A stretch of 64,000 nt of DNA from Cerrena zonata (taxonomy: Eukaryota > Basidiomycota > Agaricomycetes > Polyporales > Cerrenaceae), in the NCBI GenBank assembly GCA_038087015.1, contig JASBNA010000054.1, positions 186,001-250,000 of the forward strand, written 5' to 3'. Below are positions 41,285 through 50,583 of this stretch, piece after piece. A program made the translations under genes and the position numbers. Position 1 is the first letter of the stretch. Each line of letters opens with the position of its first letter. The notes beneath the pieces are model-generated. The model worked only from the letters and a program-made list of their open reading frames with translations, searched no databases and had not been told where the DNA came from.

Positions 41285-42123
41285 TTTGTCTTTTGTATTA
41301 GATACTTTTCAGAAAAACTACAATTATACTGATTACCACCTCCAATATTTATACTCTAACTGTCAGAATAATTGAACGTTACAAAAATCCCAATCTAAGA
41401 ACGCGGGGAAAAGGATAGACTAACCTATTTAGTTATCATTGGTTTCATTATAACCCTATGGACGAAAAAAATAATCTAAACCACAACTCGACTAAATTGC
41501 ACCATCAGGACCTCCCCTCTACAAGACAAGAATATTTGTTATCCCATCACCGGTCTATTACAATCCCAATTTCAACTCCAATTAAAGTTTGCAACTCTCC
41601 TGGTCCAACAAGCTCAAGAAGAGGAGGAACAGCAATTGGAGGAGGGGCATAGAGTCAAACTTGTAAACTGCAAAATGGGGATTGAAGTTGCAGATGTCAT
41701 GCATGAGCGTTAAAAAATAGTTCAAACTGCAAAAATGAAGTCAGTTAGAGATTCGGTGTTTCCAGTAAAGAAGAGAGTTTGGAGCCTTAAAAGCTAGGGT
41801 TAAAGAATGGGTGAAATCGATGAGTTGCTGATACGAAGAATGTGAACATCTTGCTTTCGCTAAAGGAAGAAGGCAAGATAATACGGTATTTCAGAAGGAT
41901 AAACTCCAGAGGAAAAACGAGTGGTGGGGTCAGTAGATACGGCATTGTTTTCAGATCTTCTACTTCAAATACCAAGACATATCTATCAACAGGATTGATT
42001 TAAACAGCATTGTTTTAGTGAAAAGCAGGGGATTCATCCCGGTGGTTTATCCTATTCGCTCCGAAGGTGGGGTTACAGAAATACAAATGATACTAGAGAA
42101 TAGTGTTACTTTTATTCCGGTAA
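41285..42123. promoter_or_regulatory. Upstream region of the Jen-type permease
   Basis: About 840 bases between the permease start and the stop of the EEP gene. It holds only short frames without protein-like content. GCGGGGAAAAGG at about 41403-41414 is a possible Mig1 site. I see no repeat or RNA gene. Confidence 0.4.
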
Positions 42124-43368
42124 TTACCATAAAGATCTTTCAACTATGTAATCAGCAACCACTGGACGGTGATCACTCATGTAGAAATCATAATAGCTGT
42201 GTAGGATTCCGAAAGCCTTGATGACGATATTGTACTGTTGGTGAAGATTGACATTGTAATAATTAATATCAGCAATGTCGGAGTCTTCCGTCAAGGCCAA
42301 ACCGTCTTCGATGAGAGACAAGTCTTTTGATTCTCCTCCTTCGATCCCGGGGACCTGTTCTTCAAACTTTTCATTAGCATTATTAACACTCAATTCATGA
42401 GAAACAGGTTTATTGCCATTCTTGGCAAAGTAAGGTGCCCAAATGTAATCAATGATGGTATTATCTTCATGATGTTTATCAAATCCTGTAAAAGTGGACC
42501 AATGTCCGTAGCTGTTTAAAGAGTCAGCCAAAGTTCTACTATCTTTGAAGCCATGTTCTTTTAAAATATGATAAGGTTCGTCAGTTGGTTGAGTATTGAA
42601 ATCTCCACATAAAAATGATGGATAATCATTATAATTTGTCATTCTATCGATGATTAATAAAGAACTTTTCCTTCTAGCTTCGATTCCTTTATGATCATAA
42701 TGGGTATTGAAAAAATTAATCTTGATTAATGGATTAACTCGTGATTGTAAAGTAACCATGGTGACGATTCTTTCTAATGCAGCGTCCCAACCTCTACTGG
42801 GGACGTCGGGGGTCTCACTTAACCAAAAAGTCCGGTTTTCAATAACACTCCATTCTTGATCTTTGAATAAAATTGGAGCGTACTCTCCTCTTGTCAATCC
42901 ATCACTACGTCCAACTCCATAGTAAGTCCATTCTCCTTCATTCCCGTGGTTCAAGTTGAACAAAATATCCTCCAACTGATTATGTAACACCTCTTGTAAA
43001 CAAACCACATTAGCATTTCCTGGTCTGGTATTAAAGGCAATACTTGATGTTATCAATTGCTTTCTTTTAGACCACGGCTTCTCATGAGAATCCCGGTTCT
43101 TATTATCAAACCTAATGTTATTCGTATAGATACGTAAGTTCAATGGATCCACCAAATTAGGGAAATGGGCTTCATATCTTAAAGGATGAAATGATATTCT
43201 AAACATCAGTAGCAATACCCCAATTAAAATCAAACTAATCGAAATCACCTTCAAATAAAAGAACTTCCCCTTCCCTTTCCCCTGGTTCTTATCGTCAGTT
43301 CTTCTCTCTTCCAACTCAACTGCTCCGTAGCTTGTTTGTCCGTTCATTAAGGATTCGTCTTCTGTCAT
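42124..43368 (-). CDS. Membrane-anchored endonuclease/exonuclease/phosphatase-fold protein
   Basis: The 414-residue protein has a short cytosolic tail, one membrane anchor (about 36-60: FFYLKVISISLILIGVLLLMF) and an EEP-fold catalytic domain facing the lumen or exterior. The metal and catalytic motifs are present: VVCLQEV (Glu), NTHYDHKG, CGDFNTQPTDEPY, DYIWAP and the closing SDHRPV (His near 400). Inserts around 310-370 are acidic. EEP enzymes cleave phosphodiester or phosphomonoester bonds in nucleic acids, inositides or sphingolipids; the substrate cannot be read from sequence. It has a type II anchor and no obvious S. cerevisiae namesake that I recognise. Confidence 0.8.
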   Translation of the reverse strand: MTEDESLMNGQTSYGAVELEERRTDDKNQGKGKGKFFYLKVISISLILIGVLLLMFRISFHPLRYEAHFPNLVDPLNLRIYTNNIRFDNKNRDSHEKPWSKRKQLITSSIAFNTRPGNANVVCLQEVLHNQLEDILFNLNHGNEGEWTYYGVGRSDGLTRGEYAPILFKDQEWSVIENRTFWLSETPDVPSRGWDAALERIVTMVTLQSRVNPLIKINFFNTHYDHKGIEARRKSSLLIIDRMTNYNDYPSFLCGDFNTQPTDEPYHILKEHGFKDSRTLADSLNSYGHWSTFTGFDKHHEDNTIIDYIWAPYFAKNGNKPVSHELSVNNANEKFEEQVPGIEGGESKDLSLIEDGLALTEDSDIADINYYNVNLHQQYNIVIKAFGILHSYYDFYMSDHRPVVADYIVERSLW

Positions 43369-43558
43369 TCTTATCGTTATCTCTACAAAGTACCCTACTT
43401 CTTTCTTATATCCCTGTTCAAACGTGGGGTTGAGGGCCCGTTCCAGCTTCGTCTCCTTTGGCGTGATTGCAAATTAGGGCTACACGACCTCCGTTTTGCG
43501 GCCTAATAAACCCATACATACATGTTTTGTAGTAATTATATATTAAACTTATATACAT

Positions 43559-45272
43559 TCAGTGTCTTTTGATGGGCTTGGTGGTGTGTTCTTCGACACC
43601 GGTGGCCGATGGCTCATCGTCTTTGATTTCGACAATTTTGGCTTCTTGCTCGGGGGTTTCGTTCTTTGGTAGTTCTTGTTTCGAAGCAGCCAATACAAAT
43701 ACAAGTACGTTAATGATAGCAAAACCAAAGGTGAATATGGTCAAGAAAGCACAGCAGTAAACGACGAATTTCAAAGGCTCATTTGAGATGAGGTCAAGGG
43801 GATTTAATCTGAATTCATAGTAAAAATCTTTTATATCTAAAAATTGTCTTAAGAAAACAATTCTAATAAATTCAATGAATTGGGTTAAAGTGGATTCGTT
43901 ATCGTCATTCAAAAAATCTTCGAAAGAGACTGGAGGTTGGACTGGTTCAATTGGAGCACGAGGTCTGTTCAAATCGTAATCATCATTTTCTAGAACTGAT
44001 TTTGGATTATAAGTTAAATTACCAATTAGTTCAGCTTCTTTGATCGAATGACCCAAATAAATATTATCGAACATGATGTCTTTACTCATAGGTCCATAAT
44101 TCAAACCCAATACCATCGATTAATCCAATATTTGAAGGAGTTTTATCTTCGTAATAATCTGGATTTAAGATTTTACGAGGTTTCCAGGTTCCTTTATAAT
44201 TTGGATTAATAATATCTGGTTGTAGCCAAATACCTCTATAATTTGCGTTTGGTACCATTGGAGGCTGCCACTCACCACATCCTTTAGTTTCACAAATTGG
44301 ATTTATAATATCAGGAGAAATCCACTCGCCATCTTCTTCGTCATTCCAATCTTCTGGTTTAACTGCTTCAGGATCAGGAATTAAAAGAGGTTCATTTTCG
44401 TCCCAATCCTCGGGTTTGACTGCCTCGGGGTCTGGAATGTACGCATTCCCATAAAGTTCATCATAATCATCTGGTTTTGCTGGGTAATTTGGATCGGGGA
44501 TAAATTTACGATCATCCCAACTCAAAGGTTTTGTATCATAAGGATCTTCGATTTCCTCAGGAGGATTCAAAGGAGGAGTCAATAAAGCTGTGTTTTTAAC
44601 TAAATTACCTGCTTTAGCAACATCTCCATTAATTCTAATTTCAAAGTCTTGATTTTTTTTCAAAATTAATGTATAAAGATTAGTTAATTGATCATTTCTT
44701 GACATTGGTGCAGTCCTTAAATGATGTGCTTCAACTTCTCCAGTCGAGGGATTTGGTCTATTTATAATAAAGTGTACTTTATCATTGGATCCACAAACAT
44801 CAGGTCCAAACATAATTTGATATGGGGTTTCCCCATTGAATTCAGATTCATCATACCCTTGATTCAAAAGCTTAACATAGGTCCCACCACAACTTAATCC
44901 ATCTTGTAACTTAATTTCATATTGTAAAACCAAATCCTGATCAGTATTATCAAACGATTCATTTAATTTATACGAAATTGCATGATAAGCGGCAGGGGTC
45001 TTCATCACTAATCCTTTATCACCTTTAAATCCAGGGTAGATCTTTGATGTTTCAATTGCCCACTGGCCCCTATAAGTGAACTCGTCATCTTTCTCTGCAT
45101 GGCTGATTCTCCAAGGCGATTCATTAATATCTTCATAATCAAATTGTTCAAAAATGGCTGCATTCTTCAACACTGATTTTTTCAATGGCTTATATTCCGG
45201 CACGTCTGACGCTATGGCAACCCCTGCGGCAACCGCAAGAGTCACACCAACACTGAAACAGCTCAACTTCAT
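43559..45272 (-). CDS. CNE1: Calnexin-like ER chaperone Cne1, one frame break
   Basis: Calnexin binds monoglucosylated N-glycans on folding glycoproteins in the ER. There is a signal peptide (MKLSCFSVGVTLAVAAGVAIAS), a lectin domain with the conserved block CGGTYVKLL and KVHFIINRPNP, then the P-arm with repeats of the type IPDPEAVKPEDWD and later GxWxxPxIxNPxYKGxW. The C-terminus has a membrane helix (CCAFLTIFTFGFAIINVLVFVLA) and a short Glu/Lys cytosolic tail. At 44090-44093 the frame shifts by one extra base (ACCTATG where ACTATG or ACCATG is expected). Removing one base joins LIDGIGFELWT to MSKDIMFDNIYLGHS, both conserved calnexin blocks. Repaired length is about 570. Confidence 0.92.
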
Positions 45273-45521
45273 CCTTGCAGTCTGTCCTGGTCCAGAGATT
45301 AGTACGGATGATGTGTTTGAAATTTATGGAAAATTTAATTTAGAGTCGCGCATGGATCAATATCAGATTTCGATTAATATACAACTACTTAGTAGAAAGG
45401 CAAGTATGAAGAGATAATAGAGGAATGAAGGAATTGAAGTGAAGGTGAAACTTAACGTATAAATTGAAACTAAACGAGAAAGCAGGAAGTAATGGAATAA
45501 GTGAAAGAGCGACAAGTAAGA

Positions 45522-46120
45522 TTACGCTTCGGTTTCTTCAAGAAGGGCAAACTTGTTGGCCGAAGAAGGAAGCTCATGATCCTCACTACCGTTCTTGTGA
45601 TCCTCGCTACCGTCCTTGTAAAAATCTTCAACGTATGCGTCTTCTTCCATTTGGTCTTCTTGCTCTTGGGTTATTTTGGGTTGTTCATTGAGCTCATCGT
45701 GCACGTCGTTCTTGATCTGTATATCTTTATTGATTCTGTCCCACCCGGACTTTCTGGCATTCTGAACGTACTTGGCTCTTTCCATACTCTGTTGGATCTT
45801 GTGGTTCAAGATCCCTTCGATCTTGCTTGATCTTTCAGTTTTATGCTTTAACGAACTGGTGCTTTTCCTATTAAGTTTTTTGATTCTCTTGTTTTCAATT
45901 TTTTTATTCAACAAGTTCTCGTTCTTAATAGTGGTTCGGATAATAGACTTCTTAACGTCACTGTTCTCCTCTTTTGGAATGCTGGATAACTCTTTGGCTT
46001 CGTGACTAACGTCATCCTCGAGTCCTCTTCTTGCGGCTCTGCTATGCTTGGAAACTGGCCCAAAGTTAGTATTCTGTTCGTGAGCCACCACAGTTCCTAG
46101 TACATACCCTTCTTAGCCAT
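45522..46120 (-). CDS. ECM1: Pre-60S export factor Ecm1, two exons
   Basis: Ecm1 is a shuttling pre-ribosomal protein that helps nuclear export of the 60S subunit. Exon 1 (46108-46120) codes MAKK and the first base of Val; exon 2 (45522-46054) codes the rest. Splicing gives MAKKVSKHSRAAR, nearly the S. cerevisiae Ecm1 start (MAKKISKNSRAAR). Other shared blocks are AKELSSIPKEE, IIRTTIKNENLLNKKI, MERAKYVQNARKSGWDRIN and the end NKFALLEE. The protein is about 181 residues, small and basic with an acidic tail. Read without splicing, the frame begins at a GTG inside the intron, which is not a valid start. Its promoter is shared with the divergent antizyme gene. Confidence 0.92.
46055..46107 (-). 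other. ECM1: 53-nt spliceosomal intron in ECM1
   Basis: On the minus strand the intron opens with GTATGT (46102-46107), has the canonical branch site TACTAAC (46065-46071) and ends in CAG (46055-46057). It splits codon 5 after its first base. It is very short, with only 10 bases between branch site and acceptor. Confidence 0.92.
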
Positions 46121-46340
46121 ATCTAATCGTTTGGTCTACTGCTAACCGGTGTTCAATGAAAAGTTGCAATCATTTACGTCTGCTCTGCTCATCTCCTTTT
46201 TTTTTTCACATCAAATTCCAACCTCCGTACATCTGATTTAAACACCTCCGTACACCAACACGATTCCTTAACATCACCAAAAGCTCCTTCGGGTTTTGTT
46301 CATTAAAGAAGCTACTTTGATAACAAACTTCGACTGCAAA
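46121..46340. promoter_or_regulatory. ECM1-antizyme divergent promoter with CCTCCGTACA motifs
   Basis: Only 220 bases separate the two ATGs. ACCTCCGTACATC (46221-46233) and ACACCTCCGTACACC (46242-46256) resemble Rap1 sites, and the first shares its CCTCCGTACATC core with the CSE4 promoter. A T-run (46198-46206) lies on the ECM1 side. Confidence 0.5.
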
Positions 46341-46779
46341 ATGAATATCTACAACAAAAACCAAGCTTCTCTTGACCAATTTGAAATGGGTGAAACCGGC
46401 CCAGTTGCCGGTGTCTCTTGTGCCAACGGTCTAGGTATCGAATGTTATGTTTGACTACGCAAATCGAAACAGAACCTTGACTATAATAGTTGAAGAACAC
46501 TTAATTCGAGGTAAAATTGAAGATTCAAGGATATACATTGAAGTGGAATTGAATGTTTTCAACCTATTGAATAGTCGGGTGCAACTATGTTGTGAGTTGA
46601 TTGATTTATGTGATGAAATGGGGTTGAAAGAAGTCTATTTTATTATTGATAAATTTGAAAATAATCATAAAGAAATACAATTTTTTTATAAAATCATGAA
46701 AGCTACGTTTGATGGAGAATTGGTGTTACCATTACAAGATGAATTTTTCAATAAAAGTGTTATTAAAATTTCTATATAA
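46341..46779 (+). CDS. OAZ1: Ornithine decarboxylase antizyme, decoded by +1 frameshifting
   Basis: Antizyme binds ornithine decarboxylase, blocks it and sends it to the proteasome; polyamines induce it by promoting a +1 ribosomal frameshift at the end of its first frame. ORF1 runs from the ATG at 46341 for 37 codons (MNIYNKNQASLDQFEMGETG) to TGA at 46452. ORF2 in the +1 frame continues from GAC (46453) to 46779. ORF2 has the antizyme fold order: strand RIYIEVEL, helix ELIDLCDEMG, strand KEVYFIIDK, helix KEIQFFYKIMKATF, strand GELVLP. The total is about 145 residues, small for the family. The identity is my inference from pattern and layout; homology is faint. A one-base error in the GTTT run would look the same. 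Confidence 0.65.
46449..46455 (+). promoter_or_regulatory. OAZ1: Candidate +1 frameshift site GTT-TGA-C
   Basis: The last ORF1 codon GTT is followed by TGA and C. Skipping one T puts the ribosome on GAC in ORF2. S. cerevisiae OAZ1 uses GCG-TGA-C, and animals use TCC-TGA-T, so the stop-codon context fits the family. Confidence 0.6.
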
Positions 46780-46780
46780 C

Positions 46781-48725
46781 TCAATTTAGAACCCGTTTAC
46801 CATTTTCATTTATTTCATCAGAAGTATCGTTATCTAATGCTTTAACTGCTTTAACATAATCATTTATAGCTTTATCAAGACCTTGTTGTAGAGGAAATAC
46901 ACAAGTATCAAGATCTTTTATCAATTTATCTTTCAATTTTTCATTTTTATTAATAGCATCATTAGAATTGAAGATTTTTATAATATTATCAATTAATTCA
47001 TTTAAATTTGATTTGCACTGTCTTAAACTGGCAAAGATTTTCTTCAATTGGATAGGATTATTACCATTCAAGAAGATTGACCAAAAATGTGATAAAAATT
47101 CCATGATTGTTATATTGAAAGTAATTAATTGTTGATAAATTGAATCATTTATGATATTATTATTATTTTGAAAATTTAATTGATTTGAATCTTTAAAATT
47201 ATTTATAATTTTGTAAATTTTAGAATTATGTTTTGTAATTGTAATAAAATCAGAAACTGATTTGTCGATAACATTCTCTTTATTTTGATAAATATCATTT
47301 AGGTTTATACTATTTTGATGAAATCCACAATTTTTATAATATTGTTTAATATCCTCAATTGGTGTATTTGTGATTGACGTAGTACTGACATCATCTTTGA
47401 TATCCAACACGGGATTTTCGTAATTGATATTATTCGATATGTTTAATTGGATATATTTTAATTCTTCATGATCATTTAAATCGTTCAAATTTAATTCTTC
47501 TTCGAATTCGTCGATTTCGTTCGGCGATAATTCACTCGATCCACCTCTCTTAGGTATATTGTTCACGGTATTTGCTTCCAAGATTGAATTCATACTAATA
47601 ATTTTAGAACTTAATTTATTCATGTTTTTCATTAATATGATCATTTCATTTTCTTGTCCCGGACCCTTTGATTTCACTTTGGTGGTCTTATCAGTGTCAT
47701 CTAAAAATCTCATGGTAATATCCGGTTTATTACCTAATTTTTGAGAATTATCATCTTGATTTGCTCTTAAATCAATAATTTTCTTAACTTCAGTATTCTC
47801 TTCATTATTTTCGTTTGGTTTTTCCTCAGTGTCAAGATAATTGACATCAATGTATAAATATTTATCTAAAACAACATCTCCTCTAGTGTTTATAGTATTA
47901 ATTTTATCCCCTCTCAATCTTCTAAACAATTTTCGAATTGAAAAATCTTGACCAGAACTCACCCTCACTAGCTTTAGCTGGAACCAAATCATCAAAGGCT
48001 CTTTTGACGATTGGATAAGTATCGAAAATTTCATTAATAGTATCCCTAGTAACATTCACATTAACCTGATTATCTGAAGTTGCCACTGGTTTAATAGTGG
48101 ATAATACATTATAAGGACCTCTATGTTGCGAAATTGTCAACGCATAAGTCCTTAATTGATTCAACCTGGTTGACCAGAACACATTGGGAGATAATTTGAA
48201 CTTAATTACCGATTGAGTAAAGATATTTCTTAGATTTTTATCTTCTAATAAATATTTTTGCTGTAACTGATGGTTTTTCAATAAGCTTGCATCGCTTAAT
48301 GAGTCGGGATTCGTAAACAGCATCATATCATTGCTCGAGGTTGCTGTCTTTGGTGGTGATGTGGCTGAAGGGGTTTGGTTCGGTGCAGGGGATGCAATTG
48401 CTGGTGTTGGTGAATCTTTAATGATAGTCTTCAGTCTAGCAATAATCGTTTGTAATGATTCTTTGATGTTATTCATCGTGGGCCTATTGGTAAAAGACAA
48501 CCTCAAGTCTTTCTCTTCGCCATCCTGATCGTATAAGATTCTCAACATCAATTTATTGGAAGATTCTTTTGGTGCTTGTAGTTTTTTCAATTTGTTCAAT
48601 GCAATCGTGACAATTTTCAGTTGATCAATGGCTTTCCATTCCAAAACCGAGGGAGTCACTTCTTCCAATATATGGAGCATCCCTGAAACATTCTTGACCG
48701 AACATGCTCCTGATACCGTCGACAT
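46781..48725 (-). CDS. TFB1: TFIIH core subunit Tfb1, one frame break
   Basis: Tfb1 (human p62) is a core TFIIH subunit needed for promoter opening and nucleotide excision repair; it is essential in S. cerevisiae. It has an N-terminal PH domain (about 10-110, with SNKLMLRILYDQDGEEKDLRLSFTNRPTMNNIKESL), two BSD domains (about 170-290, including FWSTRLNQLRTYA and EGEFWSRFF), and a helical C-terminus. At 47930-47933 a coding-strand A-run is one base too long, so the upstream frame ends at 47922. Removing one A joins FWSRFFNSK to LFRRLRGDKI, exactly the S. cerevisiae order. Repaired length is about 647 (642 in S. cerevisiae). Its stop lies one base from the antizyme stop. Confidence 0.93.
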
Positions 48726-48911
48726 TGTGGTAGTAGAATAAAGTGATTTGTAAAGGAAGTTGATTTAATTAATGGTTTATATGATTTTCATTTTGAGGGT
48801 GTGCTCAAACCGAAAAACTCTTCTATAAAAATTATAAGGGGAGAAAAAGCGTAGTACTTGAAGATACTTTATTACATTTATATCAACCGATTTACAAGTA
48901 CCCAGCAGAGA

Positions 48912-49463
48912 ATGTTAGCCAGAATAACCCGTCTTGGGTTGAGGAACCAGTTAAGAACCAATTTGAGGAGTAATTCCAGACTGATATTGAGGTATCAGTC
49001 CACGGTGCAGGGGGAAACCAGGGTGAAGACTCCAGTTACGGTAGACCGGGAATTTCCAGATCCTTTTAAACAGCAGAAACAAAATCGTTATTATTTCGTT
49101 GCCTACGGTATTGGAGTCACGTTATCGTGTATTATAATTTTCAACTATGAGAAAACCCGATCTCCAGTGATCAACTCTGTTTTGTATTGTTTACGTAGAA
49201 GTGACAAGATCAAGAATGAATTGGGGAATAACATTGATTTTACTTCGAGTTGGCCATGGATTTCCGGGGAGTTGAATACCATGCAAGGAAGAATAGATAT
49301 TGAGTTTAGAGTTGGGGGAGACCGTAATAAAGGTACTTTGAAATTGAAAGCTACAAGAGATTCGAAGTTGGAGCCTTTTAATGTTCATGAATGGAAGTTG
49401 ATCATTGACGATGGTCCCGAGATCGACTTAAAGAAAGACACTTCGGTGGAGTTTGGTTTTTAG
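48912..49463 (+). CDS. COA1: Cytochrome c oxidase assembly factor Coa1
   Basis: Coa1 is an inner-membrane protein that binds newly made Cox1 with Mss51 and Cox14 and links it to assembly. The 183-residue protein starts with an Arg-rich presequence (MLARITRLGLRNQLRTNLRSNSRLILRYQST). One membrane helix follows (about 59-77: YFVAYGIGVTLSCIIIFNY), then the conserved domain SPVINSVLYCLRRSDKIKNELGNNI, WPWISGELNTMQGRIDIEFRVGG and GTLKLKA. I start at the ATG at 48912; the 18 codons before it open only with TTG. Confidence 0.9.
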   Translation: MLARITRLGLRNQLRTNLRSNSRLILRYQSTVQGETRVKTPVTVDREFPDPFKQQKQNRYYFVAYGIGVTLSCIIIFNYEKTRSPVINSVLYCLRRSDKIKNELGNNIDFTSSWPWISGELNTMQGRIDIEFRVGGDRNKGTLKLKATRDSKLEPFNVHEWKLIIDDGPEIDLKKDTSVEFGF

Positions 49464-49633
49464 TCATGTAAATAGCACCGTATCTGAAAATGTATATATT
49501 AGTTGCCAGTGCAAGATGCAAGAACGTAGATTCAACTTAGATGTATTGTTCGATATAACCGACCAGCAAGCAAACATTAATCAGTGTATTGTATTAACAT
49601 TAGCATCTTAGTATTGTATTAATATTGGCATTA

Positions 49634-49701
49634 GAATTGTATTAATATTGGAATTGTATTAATATTGGAATTGTATTAATATTGGAATTGTATTAATATT
49701 G
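49634..49701. repeat. 17-bp tandem repeat, four exact units
   Basis: GAATTGTATTAATATTG repeats four times head to tail without mismatch. Degenerate copies flank it on the left (about 49588-49633) and right (to about 49716). Confidence 0.93.
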
Positions 49702-49759
49702 GCATTAGAATTGTAGTCGGATTGGCGGTGTCTCAGGTCGGGTCGGATCAGGTCATATA

Positions 49760-49879
49760 CCGGAATATCACGAGTCGAGTGGTCGTATTCCCCGGGTCGG
49801 ATGGCCATAGGACGACCGGGTCGGTGCAGCTCTGGTGACCGGAATATCCCAGGCCGAGAGGTCGTATTCCCCGGGTCGG
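49760..49879. repeat. GC-rich 41-bp direct repeat pair
   Basis: Copies at 49760-49800 and 49839-49879 agree at 36 of 41 positions. Each begins CCGGAATATC and ends GTATTCCCCGGGTCGG, so each copy also contains an imperfect inverted repeat. CGGGTCGGTGCAGCTC recurs at 49817-49832 and 49872-49887. Confidence 0.85.
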
Positions 49880-50583
49880 TGCAGCTCCCCCCCTCGAATC
49901 TCCCCTTTAAAAGAAAACACCCGTAACCACGCACGTGACGGGTTTGGGAGGCACGGGCCTGTCTATTTTTAGACCCACACTTCGGTGGGTGCGTCACGTG
50001 ATACGTCCCCCCCCTTCTCCCTGCAGGGTTCCTACTTCCCAAAAGGTCAAATCAAGCACCGAATTGGCTTCGGTTCATTTTCACCAAATTAAAAAATGTT
50101 ACTGGCTGAGTAAATAAAGTATGAGCCCATAGCCTTTAGCAAATTTCAATCGAAAGGAAACCCTCTTTTCTAAAAGGTTTAATTGTTTTAGGGAAAGTTG
50201 ATCTTACAACAACGGATATTTGCTACTTGATTTTTTTCGGGCAGTTTAAAATTTATTCATTCGTTTATTGGGTTAGGTGTCTTTTCATTCAGTTGGGTTA
50301 GGTGTTTTCGTTCAGTTGGTAAAAACTTTCGTTGTTGTTGCTAGTTGGATAAGTGAATAACCAGCATAAAAAGAGTACGGTTCAAATACGACTCCGTGTA
50401 TCGATAGGCCTTTGTTATTTTGTTTGTATCACTGAGAGGTATTTTGGAATTTTCGCTTTTGGACGATATTCAGGTTTTTGTCTCCCTTTTTCCAAAGAAA
50501 AAGATTTTAGAAAAGCTTTAGGAAGGAAACCATTAGAGGGAGGGTCTAATAGGAGCTTACATTCGTTTTAATATTGATTTAGA

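Larger units (their letters stand above)
49464..50583. promoter_or_regulatory. Upstream region of the SKG1-like gene, with two repeat arrays and CACGTG sites
   Basis: This 1.1-kb region contains an AT-rich 17-bp tandem repeat (49634-49701), a GC-rich 41-bp repeat pair (49760-49800, 49839-49879), CACGTG at 49932-49937 and 49995-50000, then an AT-rich leader with a T-rich stretch and the duplicated phrase GTTGGGTTAGGTGT (about 50268-50305). No gene is visible. Confidence 0.5.

Noticed and set aside
46341..46454. ORF1 of the antizyme gene as an independent small peptide gene
   Set aside because: It abuts ORF2 in exact +1 register, and ORF2 has no own upstream start in a good position.
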